Source: Mariprofundus sp.
Lineage (GTDB): Bacteria; Pseudomonadota; Zetaproteobacteria; Mariprofundales; Mariprofundaceae
NCBI GenBank assembly: GCA_021772775.1
Contig: JAJFLH010000006.1
Coordinates: 124,001-188,000, forward strand
Length of the DNA: 64,000 bases
Reading direction: 5' to 3'
The position numbers were made by a program, and so were the translations under genes. The notes below the pieces were generated by a model. The model did not search any database. It saw nothing but the letters and a program-made list of their open reading frames with translations, and was not told where the DNA came from. Shown one piece after another: positions 51,232-60,069 of this stretch (its first letter is position 1; every line of letters begins with the position of its first letter).

Positions 51232-54200
51232 CTACTCCTTAGCATCGAGTAGCGTACGTACGGATTGTGAGAGTTTTTCAACTGTAAACGGTTTGTTCAG
51301 GTATAGACTTTCCGGCAGTACATTTTTTGTGTCGAAATCTGCTTCTTTATCGTAACCGGAGGCAAAAATGACTGGAATATATTGATTGATCTGTCTGATG
51401 TGTTTGGCCATCTCAGCGCCGCCCATGACGGGCATGACAAGGTCGCTAATGATCAAATCAATGTTCTTTTGAAGCTCTCTATAGATATCTAGTGCTAACT
51501 GTCCGTTTTCGGCTTCGATAACGTTATAAGCCAGTGACTTGAGCACTTCCGATGTTGTTTCTCTGATATTCGGGTCATCATCGACTACTAATATAGTTTC
51601 ACCATGACCCTGTAAAACAGCGCTTTCTTGATCGATGAGCTCAGACGATCTACTCGCGGCTTGAGGTAGATAAATATGAAATGCGGTGCCGGATTCAGCG
51701 CTGCTCTTCAGATCAATATACCCCGCGTGGGTTTTGATTGCTCCATATACCATGGCGAGGCCAAGGCCGGTTCCTTCACCGATATTTTTGGTGGTGAAAA
51801 AGGGCTCAAATATCTTGTCTCGAATACTGTCAGGGATACCGCAGCCGTTATCCTGAATGCAGATGTGGGCAAAAGAGTCTGTCTCAGCTTCTGGGTGCAG
51901 GAGCAGAAATTCTTCTGTTGCGGTAAATGGAACCAGAGAACAGTTGATGGATGGTTGGGGGGTGTTAATGACTGCGCCACGCGCATTGTTCAGTAGATTC
52001 ATGAGAATCTGCTGTAGCTGGGTTGAGTCGCCAATGACGACAAGGGATTCATCACAAACATTACAACGGCGTTCGATGTTTTCAGGAATAGAGCGACTGG
52101 CAAGCTTAAAGGCCTCTTGCAAGAAGCTGTTGAGCGCTAAGGGCTGCATGAGCACTCTGTCTTTACGCGCGAAGGTAAGTAGTTGTTGAATCATATTGGA
52201 GGCATGGGTGCCCAGTTGCTCCATATTATCGAGTTTACTGATCGCACGGGGATTATCGCTGATAAGCTTCCTGGTCAAGTATAGGTTACCCTGCATAGCA
52301 GCCAGCATATTATTGAAATCATGAGCAATACCACCGACCAGCGTGCCGATGGATTCCATTTTTTGAGCTTGTTGGAATTGCGCTTCCATCTGGTGGAGTT
52401 GACTTAAATCTTCAAGCACACTGATGAAGTGACTTATTTCACCATCTTCATTGCGAATAGGGGATGTGGTCAACATGGCCGGAAAGTGGGTGCCATCCTT
52501 TCGAACTTCGGTGATTTTCCCTTGCCATGACTCGCCCTTGTCCAGTGCTTGCCAGAGCTGCTCTACAATGGCTTGATTTTCATTGCTACTAAGCAGTTGT
52601 GATTTTTTACCAATAACATCGTGCTGTTCAAAGCCGGTGACCTCTGTAAAAGCTGGATTGAGGTACTCGACTACCCACTCTCTGTTCATAATGGTGATAA
52701 CTTCTCTTGATTGCTCAATAGCTTGAGAGAGCTTTTTAAGCTGAGATATATTCTGTTCGCGCTGCATGGCAATGCCTGTAAGTTTGGCGGCATTGGAAAT
52801 ATCGATGATCTCTTCAGGGCTGGGACTGCGGACATGATCGTAATACATGCCAAAAGTGCCGAGCACTTCTCCTTCAGAGTTGAAAATCGGCTCAGACCAA
52901 CAGGCGCGAAGATTCATTGGCATGGTGAGCCCTAGATAAGGTGCCCAGCGAGGGTCGTGTTCCATATCTTCTGAAATAGTACGTTCTTTGTTGAAGGCGG
53001 CGCTGCCGCACGAGCCAACCATGGGGCCGATTTCCAGTCCATCAATGGCATTGTTGTATTTCTCTGGAAGGTTCGGGGCCGCACCTTTACACAGGCGGCC
53101 ATCAACGACTCTTAAGATGGAGGCTTTCATGCCGGGATAGCGGCTTTCATAGCTCTGTACAATGGCGGTGAATATTTGATTTAAGCTTTTGTCACTGGCG
53201 ACCATTTTCAGGATGTCGGAGGTAGTGCTTTTTAATTTTTCAGCCTGTTTACGTTCGGATATGTTGAAAATGCAACCATCTATCCAGGTGGGGCTGTTTA
53301 TTTCATGGCTGACTTTACCCGATTCAAGCACCCAGCATTCACTGCCATCAGATTTAATAATACGGTATTCAAGAGCATAGGCTGTTTTACGTTCAAGGTT
53401 TTGCTGGATAGTGGTGATCACCTGCTCCCTATCGTCTTCATGTGTGATGCTTCGATAAGTCAGGGAGTTATTGATAAAATCGGATGCTGGATAGCCAGAG
53501 ATATTTTCAATTTCGGCACTGATATAGTTCATGTTAGAACCGCGCTCTGGATTGTAGCGGAAAACAGCACCGGGAATATTACCCACCAGAGTTCGGAAAC
53601 GTGACTCACTCTCATGCAAGGCTTTGGTGCGATTGCCTACCATGCGCCGCAGCAGAGTTGCCTGGAAACCAAAAAATAGCAGCAGGATGAACAGTCCTAT
53701 AATAATTAACTGCCACTGGTAAGTGATGATGAAGTCCCTGAAATTGGCTTCAGGTACATAAAGGAACTGATCGGCTGAATATGTGTCCGGTATGGAGCCG
53801 AGCTCGGCATATGTGCGGGCAATCACTTGCCAGCGATGGTGGCTCATATAACCGGGATTGACGACATCCTTTAATACCATATCGGCAGTCTTTTTGGCTT
53901 CAAAGTAGAGTTGGCTGCTGCTGAGGTTCTGTGAGTTATATTTGCTTTGGATTATTTCAATGGTTTCATCGACATGATCCAGAGCGTATTGCCAGCCTTT
54001 AAGGCTGGCTTTGATAAATGTCTGTGCGCGCTCAGGGTGTTTGAGGGTTTCTGTCTCTGAGGTGATGAGGATGTCACCATAAAAGTCGATATCATATTCG
54101 CGTGGATTCAGGATGCGATGTGCAATGCCCCGTTCGATCAGTTGATGCGGTTGATCTGTGAGGTAGACGCTGAATGCATCAGTGTTTCCATTAATGAGGT

Positions 54201-54729
54201 CGTGAAGGTTGAAGCTATTAGCTTGTCGGGTAAAATCAGCTTCATTCAGGCCAGCTTTTTGAATGCTTGCTGATATCACGGCATCCATATTATCAGTCTG
54301 CATCATGATACGCTTGCCGCGCAGATCAGAAAAATCACGAATGCCCGAACTATCGAGCACTGCAAGCGCCAGTGGTGAGTGTTGAAAGATGGCGGCGAGT
54401 GCTTTGATGCGCTTGCCATTTGCATGGGAGAGCAGAGCGCCGGTGTCAGCTACGCCATATCGGCCTTCAGCTTGAAGGGCGAAATCAACAGAAGTTTTTC
54501 CGGGTCCACCTTCAATGAGAGTGACGCTGAGGTCGGCTTCTTCGTAAAAACCTTTTTCTTGCGCCATATAAAAACCGGCAAATTGAAATGCATGTTTCCA
54601 TTTAAGCTGTAGGCTGATGTTTTCAGCGGCCTGAAGAGTGCTAGGAATGAACAGTAAGAATAGGCCAAATATTAGTGTTATGGCGTATGTGAGTGTTTCC
54701 CGCGGCATATATGATTTATGAGGAATCAT
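51232..54729 (-). CDS. Hybrid sensor kinase with an NMT1/THI5-like periplasmic sensor
   Basis: A 1165-residue hybrid kinase. TM1 is at about 13-33. An NMT1/THI5-type substrate-binding domain covers about 36-315 (LQLKWKHAFQFAGFYMAQEKGFYEEADLSVTLIEGG). TM2 is at about 337-360, PAS at about 373-495, GAF at about 515-655 and a second PAS at about 675-790. HisKA follows with the acceptor in GGIAHDFNNMLAAM (near 801). HATPase has NLLNNARGAV and FFTTKNIGEGTGLGLAM. The receiver starts near 1043 (LVVDDDPN, DLVMPVMGG). The sensor family binds pyrimidine-like or related small molecules, so ligand is open. No response-regulator partner is adjacent. Confidence 0.93.
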   Translation of the reverse strand: MIPHKSYMPRETLTYAITLIFGLFLLFIPSTLQAAENISLQLKWKHAFQFAGFYMAQEKGFYEEADLSVTLIEGGPGKTSVDFALQAEGRYGVADTGALLSHANGKRIKALAAIFQHSPLALAVLDSSGIRDFSDLRGKRIMMQTDNMDAVISASIQKAGLNEADFTRQANSFNLHDLINGNTDAFSVYLTDQPHQLIERGIAHRILNPREYDIDFYGDILITSETETLKHPERAQTFIKASLKGWQYALDHVDETIEIIQSKYNSQNLSSSQLYFEAKKTADMVLKDVVNPGYMSHHRWQVIARTYAELGSIPDTYSADQFLYVPEANFRDFIITYQWQLIIIGLFILLLFFGFQATLLRRMVGNRTKALHESESRFRTLVGNIPGAVFRYNPERGSNMNYISAEIENISGYPASDFINNSLTYRSITHEDDREQVITTIQQNLERKTAYALEYRIIKSDGSECWVLESGKVSHEINSPTWIDGCIFNISERKQAEKLKSTTSDILKMVASDKSLNQIFTAIVQSYESRYPGMKASILRVVDGRLCKGAAPNLPEKYNNAIDGLEIGPMVGSCGSAAFNKERTISEDMEHDPRWAPYLGLTMPMNLRACWSEPIFNSEGEVLGTFGMYYDHVRSPSPEEIIDISNAAKLTGIAMQREQNISQLKKLSQAIEQSREVITIMNREWVVEYLNPAFTEVTGFEQHDVIGKKSQLLSSNENQAIVEQLWQALDKGESWQGKITEVRKDGTHFPAMLTTSPIRNEDGEISHFISVLEDLSQLHQMEAQFQQAQKMESIGTLVGGIAHDFNNMLAAMQGNLYLTRKLISDNPRAISKLDNMEQLGTHASNMIQQLLTFARKDRVLMQPLALNSFLQEAFKLASRSIPENIERRCNVCDESLVVIGDSTQLQQILMNLLNNARGAVINTPQPSINCSLVPFTATEEFLLLHPEAETDSFAHICIQDNGCGIPDSIRDKIFEPFFTTKNIGEGTGLGLAMVYGAIKTHAGYIDLKSSAESGTAFHIYLPQAASRSSELIDQESAVLQGHGETILVVDDDPNIRETTSEVLKSLAYNVIEAENGQLALDIYRELQKNIDLIISDLVMPVMGGAEMAKHIRQINQYIPVIFASGYDKEADFDTKNVLPESLYLNKPFTVEKLSQSVRTLLDAKE

Positions 54730-55018
54730 GCGAAGCGATGTGTATGTGGGCTAGAGTGAAGTTTATATGGCGCAAGCACAGTCAAACTTAGTTGTCTGCG
54801 TTGCTTGGTAGATATATTCCCAATCCATTGGGCATACACTAGTGCATCTTTAATAGTATGTTCTCACTGTAACACTCCAGTCCTTGAATGTTTGGTGCAA
54901 CCCAGTTTGTTATGATTAGAGAGGCGAGCATACAGATCGGCATGATGATTGAAAGCTAGAGATGACCATTTCATTCATGCGGAAATTAATGCGTTATTTT
55001 AATTCTATGTAAAAATCG
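54730..55018. other. Gap upstream of iscR
   Basis: Between the divergent hybrid kinase and the iscR promoter. It should contain the kinase promoter, but no clear pair is seen. No repeats or genes were found. Confidence 0.4.
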
Positions 55019-55050
55019 ATACTTGACTAAAATGGTCGGATTAATAATAT
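55019..55050 (+). promoter_or_regulatory. iscR promoter overlapped by an IscR type 1-like site
   Basis: TTGACT (55023-55028) and TAATAT (55045-55050) are separated by 16 nt. The stretch 55019-55043, beginning ATACTTGACTA and ending ATGGTCGGATT, follows the E. coli IscR type 1 pattern (ATA-YYGACT-RWWWY-AGTCRR-TAT) well. Overlap with the promoter suggests autorepression by holo-IscR. The site call rests on recalled consensus. Confidence 0.65.
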
Positions 55051-55092
55051 CCGAGTCTTTTACAAGGGTATTATATGCCCATGGAGGCAAAT

Positions 55093-55590
55093 ATGCGGTT
55101 AACAAGTAAAGGACGTTATGCGGTTTCGGCCATGGTTGATTTACATAATCAGCGGGAAAAAGGGCCTGTGACACTGTCAGCTATTTCAGAGCGACAGTTT
55201 ATTTCACTCTCTTATCTCGAGCAGTTGTTTCGCCGTTTGCGTGAAAGTGGTCTGGTTGCCTCCGTACGAGGTCCTGGTGGCGGATATCTATTAGCCAAAG
55301 AGGCCGCTGATATTTCGGTGGCTGAAATTATTCGTGCGGTGAATGAGCCCGTGCGTACCACCATGTGTGAAAATGGTATCCGTGGCTGCCATCGTGGGCA
55401 GCGCTGCGACACGCATCAGTTGTGGGAATCACTGGGTTTGCACATTTATCGTTTTATGGATGCGGTTAGTCTTGAACAGGTGTGTGCTAAAAACGTTGTG
55501 CTTGATCATGTTGAATTGGGTGATGTGGCTGAATATATGCCAGTGCAGACATTGCCGGAAGGAACGATAAAAATTGAAGCGGTATCTTGA
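55093..55590 (+). CDS. iscR: Rrf2 regulator IscR
   Basis: A 165-residue regulator starting MRLTSKGRYAVSAMVDLH, the typical IscR start. The winged HTH is at about 1-75 (LSYLEQLFRRLRESGLVASVRGPGGGYLL). The cluster ligands are in MCENGIRGCHRGQRCDTHQLW (three Cys and a His). GGAGG is 6 nt before the ATG at 55093. iscS starts within its 3' end. Confidence 0.95.
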   Translation: MRLTSKGRYAVSAMVDLHNQREKGPVTLSAISERQFISLSYLEQLFRRLRESGLVASVRGPGGGYLLAKEAADISVAEIIRAVNEPVRTTMCENGIRGCHRGQRCDTHQLWESLGLHIYRFMDAVSLEQVCAKNVVLDHVELGDVAEYMPVQTLPEGTIKIEAVS

Positions 55591-56704
55591 TTGCAATGCG
55601 ACCTGTCCTCCTGTGCAAAAGGCACTCGATGCCTCGGCTCAGGCTGCACGAGACGCGATAGGTAACCCATCGAGCTTGCATTGGGCAGGTCGGGCAGCAC
55701 GACGTGTTGTCGATGATGCGAGAGATGCATTGGCTGCATTTGTAGGCTGTGAATCGGGTAGTGTGGTATTTACATCCGGTGGCACAGAAGCCAATAATAT
55801 TGCTATTCACAGCGTGCTTTCATCGCACGCATCCGGGCACCTTGTTTGTACTGCAATTGAACATCCTGCAGTGCTTAAACCTTTGCAGCGTTTAGCCGAT
55901 GCAGGCTTTGAACTGAGCTGTGTGCGCCCTGGTGACGATGGTGTTGTGAGTGCTGAGGCGATGATTGATGCGATTCGGGATAATACACGTCTGGTTTGCA
56001 TGATGCTGGTTAATAATGAGAGCGGTGCGATTCAGCCAGTTCGTCAGGTGGCTGAATATTGTCGTGAACGTGGCATTGCTGTGCTGGTGGATGCAGTACA
56101 GGGACTTGGAAAGTCGGAGCTTGATTTTCAGGCTATGGATGTCGATTTTATGAGTTTGTCAGCTCATAAGATTGGTGGCCCGAAAGGTGTCGGCGCTCTG
56201 TTGGTGAAACGTGGTGTGAAATTGCAGGAGTTGGCTCCCGGCGGTGGACAGGAACGTAACCGCCGTTCGGGTACAGAGAATGTGCCGGGAATTGCCGGTT
56301 TTTCAGCCGCTTTAGGGCAAGTGGATTTTACTGCTTTCACCCCCATTCGTGATGCATTTGAACAGCAATTAAAAGAGCAGATTCCAGAAGTGCGTATTAT
56401 CTCTGATCAGGCTCCACGTTCTGCCAATACCAGTCTGTTTATTTTGCCGGGCATGGATGGTGAAACGCTATTGATGCAATTGGATCTGGCTGGTTTCGCT
56501 GTGGCGTCAGGTTCGGCCTGTTCATCGGGTAAACGTGAAGCATCGCATGTGCTGCTGGCGATGGGTTTAAATGATGCGATGGCGCGCAGCTCTGTGCGCG
56601 TAAGTTTTGGGCCGGGTAATACGATGGATGACGCTGATGCACTGGTAAAAGCATTGGTGACAGCGCGTCAGCGCCTAAGAGGTATGGCCGGATTGGCGGC
56701 TTGA
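55574..56704 (+). CDS. Cysteine desulfurase (IscS/NifS type)
   Basis: A 376-residue PLP enzyme. LDCNATCPP near the start, FTSGGTEANNIAIHS, the PLP-Lys in MSLSAHKIGGPKGVGALLV, and the catalytic Cys in VASGSACSSGKREASHVL with the short loop of group I. It starts with TTG inside the iscR end. It is slightly shorter than E. coli IscS (404). Group I and linkage to iscR and an A-type protein suggest an ISC role. Confidence 0.93.
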   Translation: MKRYLDCNATCPPVQKALDASAQAARDAIGNPSSLHWAGRAARRVVDDARDALAAFVGCESGSVVFTSGGTEANNIAIHSVLSSHASGHLVCTAIEHPAVLKPLQRLADAGFELSCVRPGDDGVVSAEAMIDAIRDNTRLVCMMLVNNESGAIQPVRQVAEYCRERGIAVLVDAVQGLGKSELDFQAMDVDFMSLSAHKIGGPKGVGALLVKRGVKLQELAPGGGQERNRRSGTENVPGIAGFSAALGQVDFTAFTPIRDAFEQQLKEQIPEVRIISDQAPRSANTSLFILPGMDGETLLMQLDLAGFAVASGSACSSGKREASHVLLAMGLNDAMARSSVRVSFGPGNTMDDADALVKALVTARQRLRGMAGLAA

Positions 56705-56751
56705 TCAATTTGCATAATAGATTTGTATGGTAACGGGGGGCAGGAATAGAG

Positions 56752-57075
56752 ATGGATATTGAATTGACGGAAGCCGCGATTGCACGAGTGCAAAAATTGG
56801 TAGACGATGCAGGTAAGGCTGGTCTTTTTCTCGCAGTGCGTCCGGCTGGCTGTTCGGGCCTGGAGTATGTGATGGATTTAGCCGATGGGGCCAAAGAGAG
56901 TGATTTGGTGAAATCCTATGATGGTTTTGATCTCTATGTGGATGCGGAGTCGTATGCTTCTGCATTAACGGGGCTGAAGTTGGACTTTCAACAGGATGCG
57001 CTTTCATCTGCCTTTGTCTATAATAATCCCAATCAAAAAGGTGAGTGTGGCTGCGGTATATCGTTTTCAGTGTAA
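56752..57075 (+). CDS. A-type Fe-S carrier (IscA/HesB family)
   Basis: A 107-residue protein. The Cys ligands are in RPAGCSGLEYVMDLAD and, near the C-terminus, GECGCGISF. It follows the desulfurase by 47 nt with a good ribosome-binding region. A-type proteins carry clusters from scaffolds to target proteins. No iscU, hscA/B or fdx gene follows. Confidence 0.93.
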   Translation: MDIELTEAAIARVQKLVDDAGKAGLFLAVRPAGCSGLEYVMDLADGAKESDLVKSYDGFDLYVDAESYASALTGLKLDFQQDALSSAFVYNNPNQKGECGCGISFSV

Positions 57076-57107
57076 ATAGAATGTGCGAATAGCATTACAT
57101 GTATGAA

Positions 57108-57180
57108 CCACAGAGGCAGAGGAAAGGTCCACGTTTTATGTGCTATAGGCCTTTTTCTGTGTCTTTGACTCTTCGTGCTA
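57108..57180. repeat. Short relative of the palindrome-ended repeats
   Basis: ACCACAGAGGCAGAG at the left and TCTGTGTCTTTGACTCTTCGTGCT at the right are imperfect inverted ends in the style of the elements at 40939 and 44489. It lies between the A-type gene and the ACT-domain gene. It is about 73 bp. Confidence 0.5.
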
Positions 57181-57261
57181 AATGATCTGATTACTCAAGA
57201 GTTCTGTTCATTTTTTTGTTTTGTTTGTCTAGGCTGAGCCTATTCGTTTAAAGGAGTTTTT

Positions 57262-57795
57262 ATGTCGAGTGTATTGTTATCTATTTCCGGTCATGACCGT
57301 GCCGGTATCGTTCGTGATGTCGCCGAAGCTCTATTGGATCTTAATGCCAATATTGAGGATTCATCGATGACTGCTCTGCGTGGCCGTTTCACCATGATGC
57401 TGATTGTACGCATGTCAGAAGATAGAAGTATGGGTGAACTGAAAGCTGCTTTAGCAGAACTTGAACAGCGCACACGATTAACTGTTCAGTCACAAACCAT
57501 TAGTGATGAAGAAGCCAGTGTTTCAGCTTTGGAGCCAGATCATATCATTACAGTGCATGGTGCAGATAAGGCTGGAATTGTGTATGCGGTAACAGATGCA
57601 TTGGCTTCTCTCGGTGTATCGGTGGTTGATGTGTCAACGCAAGCGCGAGATTCAAATCAAGGCAGTGTTTATATGATGGTTCTGGAAGTAGCTGCTGGTA
57701 AGCAGGGCGATGCGATGAAAGCGGCACTGGGCACCGTAGGTGAACGTATTGCTGTTGAAATTGATCTGCATATCTTGGATGACGCGGTACTTTAA
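57262..57795 (+). CDS. Double ACT-domain protein, GcvR-like
   Basis: A 177-residue protein with two ACT domains (about 3-75: SISGHDRAGIVRDVAEALLDLNANIEDSSMT; about 93-170: ITVHGADKAGIVYAVTDALASLGVSVVDVSTQ). The layout matches GcvR-type regulators. AAAGGAG precedes the ATG. GcvR acts by binding GcvA in E. coli. No gcv gene is nearby, so the target is open. Confidence 0.85.
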   Translation: MSSVLLSISGHDRAGIVRDVAEALLDLNANIEDSSMTALRGRFTMMLIVRMSEDRSMGELKAALAELEQRTRLTVQSQTISDEEASVSALEPDHIITVHGADKAGIVYAVTDALASLGVSVVDVSTQARDSNQGSVYMMVLEVAAGKQGDAMKAALGTVGERIAVEIDLHILDDAVL

Positions 57796-57824
57796 GTTTG
57801 TTCGTTAATTCTTAGGTTTCTCTT

Positions 57825-58322
57825 TTGTCTGTGCAAATCATACTAACCAATCCGGATGCTCGGTTACGTCAGGTTTCGTCTCCCGTAGAGCTGTTTAATC
57901 AACAGTTGGAGGCTCAATTCGAAACATTGCAGCAGACCATGCGGGCAGGCCCCGGCGGGGTAGGTATTGCAGCGCCTCAGGTCGGTGATAACCGACGTAT
58001 GATTGTAGTGGACTGTAGTGAAAGCCTTAGGCCATGCAAAAATCATGGTCTTTTATATATGGCAAACCCAGCGATTGAATCGGCCAAGGGTGAACGATTA
58101 GGGCGTGAAGGTTGTCTCTCTGTACCAGATTGGGTGGGGATGGTGTCACGGGCTGCAGAAATCAGAGTGAGCTATGATGATGTGTATGGCAAACGTCAGC
58201 AGATCGAGGCAGTTGGTTTCGAGGCGCGAGTCATCCTGCATGAGATTGATCATCTTGATGGTGTCCTGTTTATTGATCGGGTGGTCTCCAGTAGAAGTTT
58301 AGTCAGGCGTATGCATGCCTGA
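57825..58322 (+). CDS. def: Peptide deformylase
   Basis: Removes the N-formyl group from nascent proteins. The 165-residue enzyme has the three motifs: GVGIAAPQVG, EGCLSVP (metal-ligand Cys) and HEIDHLDGVLF (metal-ligand His pair and catalytic Glu). TTG at 57825 is preferred because AGG lies 8 nt upstream; GTG at 57831 is possible. It overlaps mutM by 8 nt. Confidence 0.95.
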   Translation: MSVQIILTNPDARLRQVSSPVELFNQQLEAQFETLQQTMRAGPGGVGIAAPQVGDNRRMIVVDCSESLRPCKNHGLLYMANPAIESAKGERLGREGCLSVPDWVGMVSRAAEIRVSYDDVYGKRQQIEAVGFEARVILHEIDHLDGVLFIDRVVSSRSLVRRMHA

Positions 58323-59145
58323 ATTACCTGAAGTTGAAACGGTTCGCAGTGGGCTTGAACCGCTATTGAGTGGGCGGCAGATCAGATCGGTGATCTGTCA
58401 TCGCAGTTCATTGCGTTATCCTCTGCCTGATTTGTCGCTACTAACAGATTTAACTGTGAAGGGTGTTCGCCGTCGATCCAAATATCTGCTATTTGACTTT
58501 GATGGCTTCAACTCGCTGTTAGCACAAACACTGGTTTGGCATTTGGGTATGACGGGGCAGTTTCATGTGTTGCCGCAGCAGGCCAAGATTGGGGCACATG
58601 AGCATGTCTGTTTCAATCTGAATGATGGACAAAGTTTGCGTTATCGTGATGCACGTCGATTTGGTTATGCGGGTCTGTCACAGACTGAGGAACTTGAGGA
58701 ACATGCATGGTTTACAGTGCTTGGGCCTGAGCCCTTAACGGATGATTTCAATCTGGCTCATTTGGCCGAAGCCTGTGCCGGCCGTAAAGCGCCTATTAAA
58801 AACGTGATCATGGATGCATCTATCGTGGTTGGTGTGGGTAATATTTATGCCTCTGAGTCACTGTTTCGAGCTGGAATTCATCCGACCAGAGCTGCCGGTA
58901 AAATTTCGGCGAGGCGTTTGGCTCTGTTGGTGAATGTAATTAGGCAAGTGTTGTCGGAGGCCATTGCGGCAGGAGGCTCTACGATCAGTGATTTTGTACA
59001 TGCCGATGGTAAACCCGGCTATTTTGCGCATAGCTTCCAAGTTTATGGGCGTCAGGGTGAAGGCTGTTTGCATTGCAGTAAAGCGATCAAGCGAATCATA
59101 CAAGCAGGACGCAGTAGCTTTTACTGCTCTGGCTGTCAGCACTGA
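58315..59145 (+). CDS. mutM: Formamidopyrimidine-DNA glycosylase
   Basis: Removes oxidised purines such as 8-oxoguanine in base-excision repair. The 276-residue protein starts MPELPEVETVRSGLEPLL, whose Pro2 is the nucleophile and Glu the catalytic residue. It has the H2TH region (GVGNIYASESLFRAGIHPTRAAGKIS) and the zinc finger with Cys in CLHCSKAIKRIIQAGRSSFYCSGC. It overlaps def. Confidence 0.97.
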   Translation: MPELPEVETVRSGLEPLLSGRQIRSVICHRSSLRYPLPDLSLLTDLTVKGVRRRSKYLLFDFDGFNSLLAQTLVWHLGMTGQFHVLPQQAKIGAHEHVCFNLNDGQSLRYRDARRFGYAGLSQTEELEEHAWFTVLGPEPLTDDFNLAHLAEACAGRKAPIKNVIMDASIVVGVGNIYASESLFRAGIHPTRAAGKISARRLALLVNVIRQVLSEAIAAGGSTISDFVHADGKPGYFAHSFQVYGRQGEGCLHCSKAIKRIIQAGRSSFYCSGCQH

Positions 59146-59228
59146 AGGCAGACAAAGCAGCCGGTATGATGCTTGGCTAGACAACAGAGTGCCTTGCAGA
59201 TTGAGGGAAGCCGTTTCATACTGATCCA

Positions 59229-59951
59229 ATGCGATATCTCCTGTCTCTTTTTCTATCTTGTTTGATGCCCGCTATTGCTGCAGCCGAAATTGAGTCACCA
59301 GCTGGCACTCGCATTAATCTCAATGCGACGATTGAAACTCAGCTGCCTAATGATGAGGTAGTGATCAGTTTTAGGGTCGAGAAAGAGGGATCGAATGCAC
59401 GCATGATTCGGCAATATGTGAATAAGGTCTCTGCCGCTATTCAGAAACGATTGCAACAGGAGCAGGCTGTGAAGCTGACAACGACAGGTCGCAATATGCA
59501 GCCTGTGTGGAAGCATGTGGCGAATAAAACTCGTGTGCGTACGGGCTGGAGGATGGTGCAAACAGGGAAAGTGGTTAGTAAAAAACTTGATGCGGTTCCT
59601 GCATGGTTGGATGCCATTGAAGCAGAGGGGGCTCATCTATCGGGCTTGCAGTTTCGGCTTAGTGCAGCTGCCTCGAAGCAGGCACAAGATAGGCTACGAT
59701 TTCAAGCCATCGTTTTATTCCGGCATAAAGCCGCCACTATCGCCAAGGGTTTGAGTGCGAAGAGCTTTAAAATCATTCGTTTGAGTACCAGTAAACATCT
59801 GCCTCAGCCGGTCAGATATAGCTCTGAAATGGCTATGATGGCTAAATCTGCGGATATGGGGGCGACCTCTCTCTCTTCTGGTGAGGGTAAGGTGAGTGTG
59901 ACCGTGACCGGTGAAATTGAGACCCCCTTTGTTGATTTCCCAAGCCGGTGA
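59229..59951 (+). CDS. SIMPL-domain periplasmic protein
   Basis: A 240-residue protein with a signal peptide (LLSLFLSCLMPAIAAA). The SIMPL domain follows (about 28-235; TIETQLPNDEVVISFRVEKEGSNARMIRQYVNKVSAAIQKRL). Members are linked to stress tolerance in some bacteria, but molecular function is not settled. It follows mutM by 83 nt and precedes ilvB. Confidence 0.88.
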   Translation: MRYLLSLFLSCLMPAIAAAEIESPAGTRINLNATIETQLPNDEVVISFRVEKEGSNARMIRQYVNKVSAAIQKRLQQEQAVKLTTTGRNMQPVWKHVANKTRVRTGWRMVQTGKVVSKKLDAVPAWLDAIEAEGAHLSGLQFRLSAAASKQAQDRLRFQAIVLFRHKAATIAKGLSAKSFKIIRLSTSKHLPQPVRYSSEMAMMAKSADMGATSLSSGEGKVSVTVTGEIETPFVDFPSR

Positions 59952-60069
59952 GATAGAGCAATAACCCTTATTTTCACAGTGTTTTATACTCTGTTTTCTT
60001 GACCCTATGAGGGTAGAGGTGCAGTTTTCCCAGCCTTTTTAAAATACTTGGGAGTGCAATAAAACGACC

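Noticed and set aside
54986-55174. Minus-strand frame over the iscR promoter and start
   Set aside because: It covers the predicted promoter and the conserved iscR N-terminus in antisense; no support.
59952-60069. Possible attenuator or leader peptide before ilvB
   Set aside because: Only weak pairing is present and no short ORF rich in Leu/Val/Ile is seen.
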